Part shown: piece after piece, positions 50,370 through 58,105 of the stretch
How the letters are laid out: every line of letters begins with the position of its first letter
Position numbering within the stretch: position 1 is the stretch's first letter
Virus record (IMG/VR): IMGVR_UViG_3300022839_000007
Span: 93,789 to 157,788 of that record
Length of the DNA: 64,000 nt
Direction: 5' to 3' (one strand)
Source: a virus
Position numbers and translations under genes: made by a program
The notes under the pieces: model-generated
The model's input: the letters and a program-made list of their open reading frames with translations, nothing else
Told to the model about the DNA's origin: nothing
The model's database searches: none

Positions 50370-50416
50370 TATTTCTGTATTCCTTTAAATTTCTAAGACT
50401 TACAACAATCAAGCGG

Positions 50417-50731
50417 TTAATCGTGTTTATAATTACCAGTAAGTGTTAATAGAAAAAATGTAAGACGAGATTGATTTCCACTAAACTTTAAATATCGTTT
50501 TTTATCATGCTGTATCACAGTAAAGCCGTTGTCAAATAACCAAGACTCAAATCTCTGATTTTGCTGCCATTGCCGATTTTCAATTTGATATCCGCGACGA
50601 AAATCCCACTTAGAGGGTAAAAAATCTTTATCTTTAAAAATGCGGTCTCTAATTTGCCATTGTGAATATATTTCATTTAATTGATTAGGCGAGATTGTTC
50701 TCTCCTCATTAATGAATATTTTCATCCCCAT
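50417..50731 (-). CDS. Short accessory protein
   Basis: 104 residues, Trp/Gln-rich (QWQIRDRIFKDKDFLPSKWD, NRQWQQNQRFESWLFDNGF). The start overlaps the upstream stop; either of two ATGs (50731, 50725) could be used. Function unknown. Confidence 0.55.
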   Translation of the reverse strand: MGMKIFINEERTISPNQLNEIYSQWQIRDRIFKDKDFLPSKWDFRRGYQIENRQWQQNQRFESWLFDNGFTVIQHDKKRYLKFSGNQSRLTFFLLTLTGNYKHD

Positions 50732-51168
50732 TTTAGTTCAAACAACAAATAGTCTCGATGGTCTTTAAACCCAAAAAACAATTCATCTGACCCAACTATG
50801 TCATTTAACAAATAATCGCCATTGGGTTCAAGAGTTACTCTTTCGCAAACTCCGCAAAATTTACCTCTACAATATCGATTACACCAATCATATACTTCGG
50901 ACCCCTCGTTACGATTTGCAGACGTTAAAAGTTGATAGTAGTGGGTAACACTAGCCCGACGTACACATGTTATATATGTATATCCGTGTAAAATTTTTGT
51001 TATAGTGCGTCCTCGTATATTATAATCAGGGTCATTGTATCGAAAATAACCATACCACGAGGTGTGTCCGCTATTTTTAAGAATACGCTCCCATTTCCAT
51101 TCTAGCAACCTATATTTAAATTTCTTAAACACTTTTTTTATGTAACTGTTTGTAAAGATAGTAATCAT
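50722..51168 (-). CDS. Short accessory protein with Cys cluster and KW tail
   Basis: 148 residues. A Cys-rich segment, CNRYCRGKFCGVCERVTLEP, may bind metal. The C-terminal KDHRDYLLFELKWG resembles the tail of the 50133 product. It overlaps the upstream gene by 44 nt. Function unknown. Confidence 0.58.
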   Translation of the reverse strand: MITIFTNSYIKKVFKKFKYRLLEWKWERILKNSGHTSWYGYFRYNDPDYNIRGRTITKILHGYTYITCVRRASVTHYYQLLTSANRNEGSEVYDWCNRYCRGKFCGVCERVTLEPNGDYLLNDIVGSDELFFGFKDHRDYLLFELKWG

Positions 51169-51409
51169 TAAATTCTACTTCCTTGGCTTGTAGCTGGATA
51201 ATTATCATTTCGTTAAGTGATAATTGAGGACGGTCCTTGCGAATATTTTTAATTTCAGTAAATTTGTTGGTGCGTGTATTCATCTTCCAAATTCGATGAC
51301 TTCTTCCGTCGATATTTTCTCTATTAACACACATTTGATCTTTTAACATGAAATAATATTCATATCCGTCTTTAACTTTTACTTCGTAATATTCTATATA
51401 CGTTGACAT
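51125..51409 (-). CDS. Short accessory protein
   Basis: 94 residues, unrecognised (EYYEVKVKDGYEYYFMLKDQ at the N-terminus). Start and upstream stop share one base (TAATG). Function unknown. Confidence 0.55.
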   Translation of the reverse strand: MSTYIEYYEVKVKDGYEYYFMLKDQMCVNRENIDGRSHRIWKMNTRTNKFTEIKNIRKDRPQLSLNEMIIIQLQAKEVEFNDYYLYKQLHKKSV

Positions 51410-51711
51410 TATTCGCTATCTAGATTTGCCTGTGTAGCTGGAGGTTTGTCAAACTTTACTGGTTTGTTTTCAAATAATAACGTACTACTGCTCAAGATTA
51501 GACTAGCTGCAAACAACTGACTAGAACTTATTTCAACCAAGCTAAGTGTCACTTCACCGGTATCCGGATGTCGATACACATGTGTATCTGGATCGAAGTC
51601 CTCGTCAATTTTACTTTTGTGTAACCAATCAGTTAGTTCTGCAATTTCTGCATCAAGAATAGCAGTATTTTCTACCCAGAGGTTGCTGTGCTGGTAAGTG
51701 TATCTTGGCAT
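51409..51711 (-). CDS. Hypothetical phage protein
   Basis: 100 residues from the ATG at 51711, which overlaps the stop of the 47-residue gene upstream (TAATG). MPRYTYQHSNLWVENTAILD is followed by PDTHVYRHPDTGEVTLSLVE. Function unknown. Confidence 0.6.
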   Translation of the reverse strand: MPRYTYQHSNLWVENTAILDAEIAELTDWLHKSKIDEDFDPDTHVYRHPDTGEVTLSLVEISSSQLFAASLILSSSTLLFENKPVKFDKPPATQANLDSE

Positions 51712-51854
51712 TATAATTTTCCGCCATTTAGCATAAAAAGAATTTTCCAACAAAGTATTTCAAATTTGTATCTTGCTCGTTGACAACTTGTACAAATTTT
51801 TGAAATAGCCAAAGCAAACTTATTGTCTTTAATGTTGTCTTTTAACTGATTCAT
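51711..51854 (-). CDS. Very short protein (47 aa)
   Basis: An ATG at 51854 with GGAGACTACA upstream opens a 47-codon frame whose stop overlaps the next start. The product has a Cys pair (KICTSCQRARY) and a Cys/Trp-rich end (LCWKILFML). Placement and ribosome site support it. Confidence 0.5.
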   Translation of the reverse strand: MNQLKDNIKDNKFALAISKICTSCQRARYKFEILCWKILFMLNGGKL

Positions 51855-51882
51855 TGTAGTCTCCAATGTTTGTAATAATTGT

Positions 51883-52257
51883 TTAGCTATAATGTACTAG
51901 ATTAACAAGTTTCCACTTTTTTTCATTAAGCCATTCAAACTGTTCAGGATAAAGTAACTTAAACCTAGACATGTAATCTACACGTATTTGTTCTAGAATG
52001 GCATCGCTAATGTCAATCTCGTGTGAGTTAGTCATTTCTCCCCAGCGGCTATCGCCGCTATCGTACAACTGTATTCCAAAAACCATGTAATCTCCAGACA
52101 TGCTGTCTATTAGTATATTTACATCCACTCTCGGATCTATCTTTTGATTATACAAGTATTCTCGGTTTTCACTTACTTCGTCGTTCCATTCAGTACGAAC
52201 TCCCCAATAAGTATATACGTTAACATTAATTCCCAAGATTATAACTCCCTTATGCAT
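51883..52257 (-). CDS. Hypothetical phage protein
   Basis: 124 residues if begun at the ATG at 52257. A TTG at 52236, 8 nt after AAGGGAG, may be the true start, giving (M)GINVNVYTYWGVRTEW. The core has LIDSMSGDYMVFGIQLYDSG and ends FEWLNEKKWKLVN. Function unknown; it is the first gene of the accessory run. Confidence 0.6.
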   Translation of the reverse strand: MHKGVIILGINVNVYTYWGVRTEWNDEVSENREYLYNQKIDPRVDVNILIDSMSGDYMVFGIQLYDSGDSRWGEMTNSHEIDISDAILEQIRVDYMSRFKLLYPEQFEWLNEKKWKLVNLVHYS

Positions 52258-52315
52258 TATACTAACAAGTATCAACACTATTGTCAACACCTAACCAGTA
52301 TACCCCTCTTAGATG

Positions 52316-53326
52316 TTATGCATTATCAACTGCCTTAATCCTTGCTTCTTGCAGCTTACTTTGAATTTTGTTTGCATCAGTTTCTCCATTTGGAAAAACA
52401 TCAATAAACTTAACACTACAGTATGCTTTAAATTTTTGCATCAATACCCAAAGGTGTTCAATACTATTATTTTCGGATCCTAATCTGCCTCTTTCGTCGC
52501 AGATACCAACACTGTATAGAATACTAACTGCTCGAGGATCATTTAACACTTGCATATCGTTAAACATTTTTACATATGTATTAGCTTTGATAGTGTCTAA
52601 CTTATGCATCAGCATATGATATCTAGTAGATTTCATTGAACGATCTCGAATTTTCGAAGGAACAGTTAGTCTGTTAGCAAATGATTCAACTAGTGCAACA
52701 CCATTTACATCGTGTCCGTAATGTTTTGGAAGACGATGAAATGGAGTTAACCCTTTACCAAAGTCATGTACAAGTACAGCAAACATAGCTTCAAGGTCCA
52801 TTTTAAATTCAGCAGCTTGTGTCAGGCAAAGCATTGTATGCTTGTATGCATTTCCTTCTGGGTGCCACCGATGAGATTCCAACGCGGTTAATAACTTATA
52901 GATTTCTGGAAACACCGCATAAAGTGCATCGCATTCCAACAGTGTATCAAAAAACAGCCGCGGAAATGGTTCCAGCAACGCCTGACTCATTTCTTTCCAA
53001 ATTCTTTCAGGAGTTAACTCATCTAGTCCGCCTGACTTTGCTATATTGTAAATCAAAACTTTTGTTTCAGCAGCCACAGTCCATTCAGGACCAAGCCTTG
53101 CACGAAATCTTGCAATCCTTAGTACACGAACTGGATCTTCACTAAATGCATCACTGGTATGACGCAGAATCTTTGCTTGAATATCGGCTCTACCATTATA
53201 AGGATCAATATATTGACGAATACCATCAGGCGAGTTTGGTATATCGCTTTCCATGGCAATGGAGTTTATAGTGAGATCACGACGTGAGGCGTCTGTAACT
53301 AAATCTATAAAATGTGCAAGTTTCAT
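52316..53326 (-). CDS. cca: CCA-adding tRNA nucleotidyltransferase, C-terminal piece with HD domain
   Basis: 336 residues equal to the second two-thirds of a bacterial Cca. It starts with motif B ([11 protein letters not shown]) at about residue 15, then [11 protein letters not shown], the nucleotide-choosing motif D ([17 protein letters not shown]), [14 protein letters not shown], and an HD phosphohydrolase domain ([27 protein letters not shown] region). The catalytic carboxylates are on the other gene. Its ATG overlaps the stop of that gene (ATGA at 53326-53323), so both halves should be made together and form one enzyme. Confidence 0.88.
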   Translation of the reverse strand: MKLAHFIDLVTDASRRDLTINSIAMESDIPNSPDGIRQYIDPYNGRADIQAKILRHTSDAFSEDPVRVLRIARFRARLGPEWTVAAETKVLIYNIAKSGGLDELTPERIWKEMSQALLEPFPRLFFDTLLECDALYAVFPEIYKLLTALESHRWHPEGNAYKHTMLCLTQAAEFKMDLEAMFAVLVHDFGKGLTPFHRLPKHYGHDVNGVALVESFANRLTVPSKIRDRSMKSTRYHMLMHKLDTIKANTYVKMFNDMQVLNDPRAVSILYSVGICDERGRLGSENNSIEHLWVLMQKFKAYCSVKFIDVFPNGETDANKIQSKLQEARIKAVDNA

Positions 53327-53715
53327 GTATTTTCTCTCTTGTTTATATTGCGAAAGAATTCAATAAGTGTTTCGGTGTTATATTCTGTTTTTAAATCAAA
53401 CCCAGCATCGATGAACTTTTGTAATAGTTCAGGGTTTATAGTTTTTACATTCTCACCGTTTTCTAACGTTACATCGATATCAAATTCACTAGTAAAGCCA
53501 TGATATCCAACTCCGGTTTTTTTATCGCGACGAGCTAATGCATACTGGTTGCCAGTTGACGGTTGTAGATATACTGGGAAATCTGCACCAACTTTAGAAA
53601 AGCCATTCGCAATCATTTGTTCGGGAGTAGATCCTACTACAACAAAATCTATATCTTTAGGACTAATACCCATCAACATATCTCTAACTGCGCCACCTAC
53701 TAAGTATACATTCAT
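53323..53715 (-). CDS. cca: CCA-adding tRNA nucleotidyltransferase, N-terminal catalytic piece
   Basis: 130 residues from the ATG at 53715 (AAGGAGAG ribosome site). It holds the pol-beta-type active site: [11 protein letters not shown] and DIDFVVVG with Asp21 and Asp23 as metal ligands, then [20 protein letters not shown] and FDIDVTLE. In one-piece Cca the RRDLTIN motif follows at once. Here about 45 unrelated residues (86-130) and 14 residues of the next gene replace the short linker. It is inactive alone by expectation; the pair would restore the 3' CCA of tRNAs. Confidence 0.88.
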   Translation of the reverse strand: MNVYLVGGAVRDMLMGISPKDIDFVVVGSTPEQMIANGFSKVGADFPVYLQPSTGNQYALARRDKKTGVGYHGFTSEFDIDVTLENGENVKTINPELLQKFIDAGFDLKTEYNTETLIEFFRNINKRENT

Positions 53716-53737
53716 TATAACTCTCCTTGTTGATATC

Positions 53738-53766
53738 ATAGTATACTAGTATTGTTGTAGAGTCAA
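53738..53766 (-). promoter_or_regulatory. Sigma-70-type promoter of the cca pair
   Basis: Minus-strand TTGACT (53766-53761), 17-nt spacer and TACTAT (53743-53738). The -35 box lies inside the last hairpin of the upstream structured region. Confidence 0.5.
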
Positions 53767-54254
53767 GTCAGAATTTTCCTTAACTCTACAGTGATAATAT
53801 TATACTTTTGTAATTAGTGATTAACTACGTTAATCAGTTAAGTATCTCATTTCGACGTTGTCTCATTCGAATACTTAACCTTTCTTCTTCTATGAATTTT
53901 TTAGAGATTCTATCTAGATTTGGACTCACACTTAGCCCTGTTACAGGCTAAGAGAAAAAGAAACTCTATCTGAGTTCGTTAACACTCTCATATCCAAAAA
54001 CCTATAACGTCAGGTGAAGGGCGGTTACGCGGTACCCTTTTATTTTGTGCTTTAACAACGCGAAACACAAGCCAGGGATATGAGCACCCGGCTTGCAATC
54101 TGTAAGTTCCAATTGTGAGGAGAGCTTACTCATTCTCTCTTGTTAGGAGAAACGATTACAACATACAAAATAGAGTCTAGCTCTATTAGGAAACACTACC
54201 AGATCTGTTCGTTAGACTGCTCTAACTAACTCAAGGTACTGCAATGTGCAGACC
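53756..54254 (-). ncRNA. Large structured non-coding region, candidate novel ncRNA
   Basis: About 570 nt without a gene, holding a chain of hairpins. Minus-strand examples: GGT-CTGCA/TGCAG-ACC (54254-54235), GTTAGA/TCTAAC (54226-54211), AATAGAG/CTCTATT (54187-54169), GCAAGCC-GGG/CCC-GGCTTGT (54096-54067), AACTC/GAGTT (53976-53962), TTAGCCTG/CAGGGCTAA (53951-53932), GTTAAGTAT/ATACTTAAC (53879-53837), TGATTAAC/GTTAATCA (53836-53818) and a 12-bp stem at 53790-53756. Several stems pair fully only on the minus strand because they use G.U pairs, which gives the likely sense. I find no tRNA, tmRNA or group I core. It lies between an accessory gene and the cca pair. Big ornate phage RNAs (GOLLD, ROOL) are possible relatives; unproven. 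Confidence 0.55.
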
Positions 54255-54308
54255 GGTGTTTAATATATAGCCTAAATATGCCTGTATGTTGCCTAAGATT
54301 TTCTAGAT

Positions 54309-54647
54309 TTATTTACTATTATTGCGGTAAACTACGCCTGTTTTAATAATTTGTACAGTGGTCTTTACTTCAACTTCTTCACCAAGAACATAATATTTGT
54401 ATGCATCTGTACGTAGATTACTGTTAAATGACTTTGCTAGTGCTTCGTCGCCTTTAACTAAGAAAATGTTATCACTGGGATGAGATTTATGGATACATAC
54501 ATAAGTTTTAGTATCTTTTAAATTTGCAGTCCGCAGAGTGGATGATGTAGTATCTGCTGTTTTATTGTTTTTGTTGCAGGTTAATTCTTGGCATGTACTA
54601 TAATCCTGCATTTCTTTCCCACAAGAACACCCTCTATCATGACTCAT
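54309..54647 (-). CDS. Hypothetical protein with N-terminal Cys cluster
   Basis: 112 residues. The first 25 residues hold four cysteines (RGCSCGKEMQDYSTCQELTC), perhaps a zinc site; the rest is a strand-rich domain (KTYVCIHKSHPSDNIFLVKG). The ATG overlaps the upstream stop. Function unknown. Confidence 0.6.
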   Translation of the reverse strand: MSHDRGCSCGKEMQDYSTCQELTCNKNNKTADTTSSTLRTANLKDTKTYVCIHKSHPSDNIFLVKGDEALAKSFNSNLRTDAYKYYVLGEEVEVKTTVQIIKTGVVYRNNSK

Positions 54648-55084
54648 TGATATTTTTTACTTTCTTTTAAACTTGTTAGTTGATGGTTTGCACAGTCTTT
54701 TAAAAATATTTCTATATTTTTACTACGCTTGTTTATATTATAACAGAATTCTGAGCCAAAGTAAACTAAAAACTCGCTAGTATAGTTACATTCCAACACA
54801 ATAGTATATGCTGTAGTCATACTGGAACCACCCATGCCGCCGTGTCCTAACGCAGTTGATCCCCACGTTTGTGCAAACATAGCAAAAACACTAAAATCAC
54901 GAGTTGTAGGGCGCCGTACTGCCGGTGTTCTTAATTCTCTAGCTAAAATCCTAGATTCTGGGGTTTTTGCCGTTCGCATAGCTTCGTGATCATAAGTTTC
55001 GTATTTAATGTCACTAAACCCCTGATATTGCGCGTGTGCCAAACATTCATGTAGATCACGAATTGGATTTTCAACATAATTCAT
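54644..55084 (-). CDS. Conserved phage hypothetical protein
   Basis: 146 residues. The phrase FAQTWGSTALGHGGMGGSSM then TTAYTIVLE is a conserved glycine-rich strand pair that I have seen in proteins of large phages without a function. The C-terminus is FLKDCANHQL. Coupled with both neighbours by ATGA overlaps. Confidence 0.62.
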   Translation of the reverse strand: MNYVENPIRDLHECLAHAQYQGFSDIKYETYDHEAMRTAKTPESRILARELRTPAVRRPTTRDFSVFAMFAQTWGSTALGHGGMGGSSMTTAYTIVLECNYTSEFLVYFGSEFCYNINKRSKNIEIFLKDCANHQLTSLKESKKYQ

Positions 55085-55485
55085 TTTGGTTCCTCTGCAT
55101 TAATTACAATTCTACCATGAGTAAGTGTAGTGATGACTCCGTTGTGGTCTTCTGTCCAAGTCTTATTCCATGGCCCGCGAATAGTAAAACACCAAGATGT
55201 TTTATCAGCTATGACTCTATGATTTTTTTCGCGCCGAGTGATCTTAGGAAGAAAACTGCGGTTGTATGGTGTATACTCTAGATTACCATTATATAGTTTT
55301 TCTTCGTACATGTCACCTGAAATGAACCAGGTGAATGCATTAAAAGCGTGAGTATGATGTGCTTCGCGGCAACCTTTATTAAATTTCAATAATGCAACAC
55401 TACATAGTGATCTAATCTCGAATAGAAAATATGCATCAACTGGCGATTCTGGACCACCATCTTTTGTCTTAGTTAAAAATTTCAT
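55081..55485 (-). CDS. Cupin-fold protein
   Basis: 134 residues from the ATG at 55485 (AAGGAA ribosome site). The central CREAHHTHAFNAFTWFISGD fits a cupin metal-binding strand (HxH...). Later strands contain HRVIADKTSWCFTIRGPW. Cupins range from isomerases to binding proteins; no substrate can be inferred. Confidence 0.65.
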   Translation of the reverse strand: MKFLTKTKDGGPESPVDAYFLFEIRSLCSVALLKFNKGCREAHHTHAFNAFTWFISGDMYEEKLYNGNLEYTPYNRSFLPKITRREKNHRVIADKTSWCFTIRGPWNKTWTEDHNGVITTLTHGRIVINAEEPK

Positions 55486-55597
55486 GTTTTTTTCCTTATA
55501 AAGTTTTGTATTGGCTACCAACTCATTGCCGTCTATCGGCTTTCCCTAGCCTCAAAGAATATCGTTACAAATAAGCATAAGATTTCACTTGTCATAT

Positions 55598-56347
55598 TTA
55601 TGGCGAAACCTTTGGGTTCTTGGCAGGGCTTACCTGAATAATTTGTAGGATGAGGTTTAGGTGCTTCTCAGCCCATGATAAAGCGTCGTTATCCATCTTA
55701 GAAACCCAAAGACGACCTGCCTCAGTGTCCCAACGGGACCACTTTTCAATGGCGTGTGTTTGGCAACCTACCTGTAGTGTGTCATATGTGTATCCTACTT
55801 GCCACTTATCAATCTGCATAGTCTTTAGGTAAGCCATATCCCCATAAGTTCGTAGATCGGCACCCTCAAGATCGGCACCAATAAGATCAGCACCCGCAAG
55901 ATTTGCACCCTTAAGATTTGCACCCGCAAGATAGGCACCCACAAGCTTGGAGCCCATGAGATTGACACCCTCAAGATCAGCACCCTCGAGATTGACACCC
56001 TCAAGATAGGCACCCTCAAGATTGGCACCCATAAGCTTGGAACCCATAAGATTGGCACCAATAAGATCAGCACCCTCAAGATTTGCACCCTCAAGATTTG
56101 CACCCGCAAGATTGGCACCCACAAGCTTGGCACCCACAAGCTTGGAGCCCATAAGATTGGCACCCTCAAGATCAGTACCCTCAAGATTTGCACCCGCAAG
56201 ATTGGCACCCACAAGCTTGGCACCCACAAGCTTGGCACCCACAAGCTTGGAGCCCACAAGCTTGGCACCCTCAAGATCAGTACCCCTAAGATTTGCACCA
56301 CTAAGATTGGCGTTTGGGCCGATTGTGTAACCATTAACAGTAATCAT
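55598..56347 (-). CDS. Pentapeptide-repeat protein
   Basis: 249 residues. About 32 tandem A(N/D/K)L.G units (residues 12-170) build a right-handed quadrilateral beta helix; examples are ANLSGANLRGTDLEGAKLVG. The C-terminal 75 residues are a different domain (DTLQVGCQTHAIEKW, WAEKHLNLILQII). Pentapeptide proteins such as MfpA and Qnr mimic DNA and bind gyrase, but many others have no known target. At DNA level the gene is a tandem 15-nt repeat, so it can recombine in length. Confidence 0.93.
   Translation of the reverse strand: MITVNGYTIGPNANLSGANLRGTDLEGAKLVGSKLVGAKLVGAKLVGANLAGANLEGTDLEGANLMGSKLVGAKLVGANLAGANLEGANLEGADLIGANLMGSKLMGANLEGAYLEGVNLEGADLEGVNLMGSKLVGAYLAGANLKGANLAGADLIGADLEGADLRTYGDMAYLKTMQIDKWQVGYTYDTLQVGCQTHAIEKWSRWDTEAGRLWVSKMDNDALSWAEKHLNLILQIIQVSPAKNPKVSP
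55850..56315 (-). repeat. Tandem 15-nt repeats within the pentapeptide gene
   Basis: Repeats of the form GCACCC(T/A)CAAGATTG (plus strand) with near-identical copies, e.g. three successive copies of a CACAAGCTTGGCACC unit around 56205-56245. Near-identity of neighbouring units implies recent duplication rather than old selection on protein alone. Confidence 0.85.
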
Positions 56348-56376
56348 TATATATATCCTTTGCTTTGTGTTAAGTC

Positions 56377-56405
56377 TTTATCTCACAATTCTTTATGTGA
56401 GTCAA
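56377..56405 (-). promoter_or_regulatory. Sigma-70-type promoter with palindrome in the spacer
   Basis: Minus-strand TTGACT (56405-56400), 17-nt spacer and GATAAA (56382-56377). An inverted repeat CTCACA/TGTGAG (56401-56382) fills the spacer and could be an operator. Confidence 0.5.
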
Positions 56406-56414
56406 TCGCTAAAT

Positions 56415-57134
56415 TCATTTTGCTAAATTCTCTTTTTGTAGATGAATTAACTGTTTCCAAGTATCACGCCAATCAACAACCTGATAACTTTTTTTTATTA
56501 TTTTTGCAAGTGGTTCATCATTTCCACCCTGTTCCATCTTGTCACCAAAAAAATAAAGATTGTCATACTTCATATCAAAGTCTACGATTATTTGACCTTT
56601 ATCCCAACCAGTAGGATGAATATCAATACCAGTATCACCACCTACTGTAGCTGTTATAAACTCAAATTTTTCGTTGATGACGGCAGCAATGTTTTCACGT
56701 TCTTTATGGGCAGTATCCCATTTAACGTAAATTTCTCTTTCAGATATAGAAGCACCGCGACCAACAATACTAAAATTAATCATGCCAGTTCTTTGTTCTA
56801 TATGGTCCTCTTGCCTAATAGGAAATTTACTTTCGGCAAGCCAATAATTCAAAGTATGAAAAAGTTCTTTGGGAGCTTTCCATATTTTTTCGCGTACCAA
56901 TAACTCATTGGATCTTACTTCGTTTCCTGCACAATTATATACATAAATTGGCAAACGTAGCAAGTATTCACCTAATTGCTCTTGTGTTTTTGTATGATCG
57001 CTACCAGTCACAATATAGACTTTGTTATCGATGCAAAATTTCACAAAAAAATCTTTAAAATTATCATCTATAGATTTGCGGCTTGGTGTTAGTGTCCCAT
57101 CTACGTCAAAAATAAACTTATTCGTTTTGACCAT
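56415..57134 (-). CDS. Eukaryotic-type (HAD) phosphomannomutase, copy 2
   Basis: 239 residues, a paralogue of the 6887 product: FDVDGTLTPSR, VTGSDHTKTQEQLGEY, INFSIVGRGASISER, GGDTGIDIHPTGWDKGQ and YFFGDKMEQGGND. It keeps the HAD nucleophile Asp and metal-site motif. The two copies differ throughout and in the GDKTMPGGND loop (MEQGGND here), so the duplication is old or the copies came separately. This one stands alone, away from sugar genes, in the accessory region. Confidence 0.85.
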   Translation of the reverse strand: MVKTNKFIFDVDGTLTPSRKSIDDNFKDFFVKFCIDNKVYIVTGSDHTKTQEQLGEYLLRLPIYVYNCAGNEVRSNELLVREKIWKAPKELFHTLNYWLAESKFPIRQEDHIEQRTGMINFSIVGRGASISEREIYVKWDTAHKERENIAAVINEKFEFITATVGGDTGIDIHPTGWDKGQIIVDFDMKYDNLYFFGDKMEQGGNDEPLAKIIKKSYQVVDWRDTWKQLIHLQKENLAK

Positions 57135-57291
57135 TTACCATTTCCAAATACGAATAGAACAATGCTATGACAGCATTGTTCTCTACTAATTCACTATGGC
57201 GTTCGCCATTACGAAACCAAAAAGTTGGTCTATCGTTATTCATTGGGTCATACTCTATTGACCATTTGTCATCAATTTTTAGAATTTTCAT
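57118..57291 (-). CDS. Short accessory protein
   Basis: 57 residues from the ATG at 57291 with AGGGAAT upstream. MKILKIDDKWSIEYDPMNND is followed by FWFRNGERHSELVENNA. Function unknown. It overlaps the phosphomannomutase start by 17 nt. Confidence 0.55.
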   Translation of the reverse strand: MKILKIDDKWSIEYDPMNNDRPTFWFRNGERHSELVENNAVIALFYSYLEMVNGQNE

Positions 57292-57333
57292 TGCACTATT
57301 CCCTAATGTAGCATTCACGCATAAAATCAGATA

Positions 57334-57684
57334 TCACCTTGTGATTTTTTCAATGTAACCTGCCCCAATATTTTCAGAATCAAAAGAGTTGAAGAAATCT
57401 ACAAAATTATAAACTTCTTTGGTTATCATAAAACGATGGGGTATTGAAGAAAGACCAATTTGTCCGCATACTGGGGGGTCAACCATAAGATGCAGATCGC
57501 CGTTATACACGCCTGCTGAAAAACTATGTCTTGGATATTTTTTCTTCCAAATTTCAAGCTGCTTGATAATAATTTTAGTCAAGCCTGTATTAACTTTGTT
57601 GCGCAAATTTTCAATGTCAATTTCAACATCATCTTGTAATTTTAGTTGTGCTGCACTTAAAGCATGATACTGATTTTTTGGCAT
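57334..57684 (-). CDS. Hypothetical protein
   Basis: 116 residues, starting at the ATG at 57684 after AAAGGAT. A helical N-terminus (QLKLQDDVEIDIENLRNKVN) leads into an alpha/beta part with FSAGVYNGDLHLMVDPPVCG. Unrecognised. Confidence 0.6.
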   Translation of the reverse strand: MPKNQYHALSAAQLKLQDDVEIDIENLRNKVNTGLTKIIIKQLEIWKKKYPRHSFSAGVYNGDLHLMVDPPVCGQIGLSSIPHRFMITKEVYNFVDFFNSFDSENIGAGYIEKITR

Positions 57685-57695
57685 CATTAATCCTT

Positions 57696-57830
57696 TCAAG
57701 TAGTAATATATAGTGATAATATGCCTATGTCGGCTTTAAGCCGTACTTGATCGTATATCACATTTTTATGCCTTGTATTGTCGTTGCATTGTATAGGTAC
57801 TCCATTTATTTCAAGTTTTACAATACACAT
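57696..57830 (-). CDS. Very short accessory protein (44 aa)
   Basis: Starting at the ATG at 57830 gives MCIVKLEINGVPIQCNDNTR and so on, ending LSLYITT. It is flanked closely by real genes and keeps their direction. Weak ribosome site. Function unknown. Confidence 0.45.
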   Translation of the reverse strand: MCIVKLEINGVPIQCNDNTRHKNVIYDQVRLKADIGILSLYITT

Positions 57831-57844
57831 TAGTCGTGTTGGTG

Positions 57845-58036
57845 TCAACCAAAAATATATACACCAGAGACAGCCCAAACTGCAAACAGGAGACTTACTT
57901 TCCAGAAGCAAAATTTGCCAGTCTGTATGCCACTTTTTTTGTAAAAATGGCTGTCATTGATACTGACGGCAATAACCAAGAGAATTGCCAAGCTCGCAAA
58001 AGCAAACAAAGCCGATGCTAATATGATACTGAACAT
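57845..58036 (-). CDS. Small membrane protein
   Basis: 63 residues with two membrane segments (IILASALFAFASLAILLVIAV and FWKVSLLFAVWAVSGVYIFG; cytoplasmic loop SINDSHFYKKSG). AAGGAAA ribosome site. Function unknown. Confidence 0.6.
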   Translation of the reverse strand: MFSIILASALFAFASLAILLVIAVSINDSHFYKKSGIQTGKFCFWKVSLLFAVWAVSGVYIFG

Positions 58037-58105
58037 TTATTTATTTCCTTCATCATCTATTGTACTTTGTCAATACATATACGGTGTGTAGTTTGATATT
58101 TATTT

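Noticed and set aside
53740-54308. tRNA, tmRNA or RNase P RNA in the structured gap
   Set aside because: I found no T-loop (TTCRANY) with a paired stem, no tmRNA ends and no RNase P consensus on either strand, so I left it as an unassigned structured RNA.
55825-56334. Second minus-strand frame of 169 codons and a plus-strand frame through the pentapeptide gene
   Set aside because: The 15-nt repeat makes every frame open; the products are simple repeats (ILRVPILWVPSL-type) without a start context.
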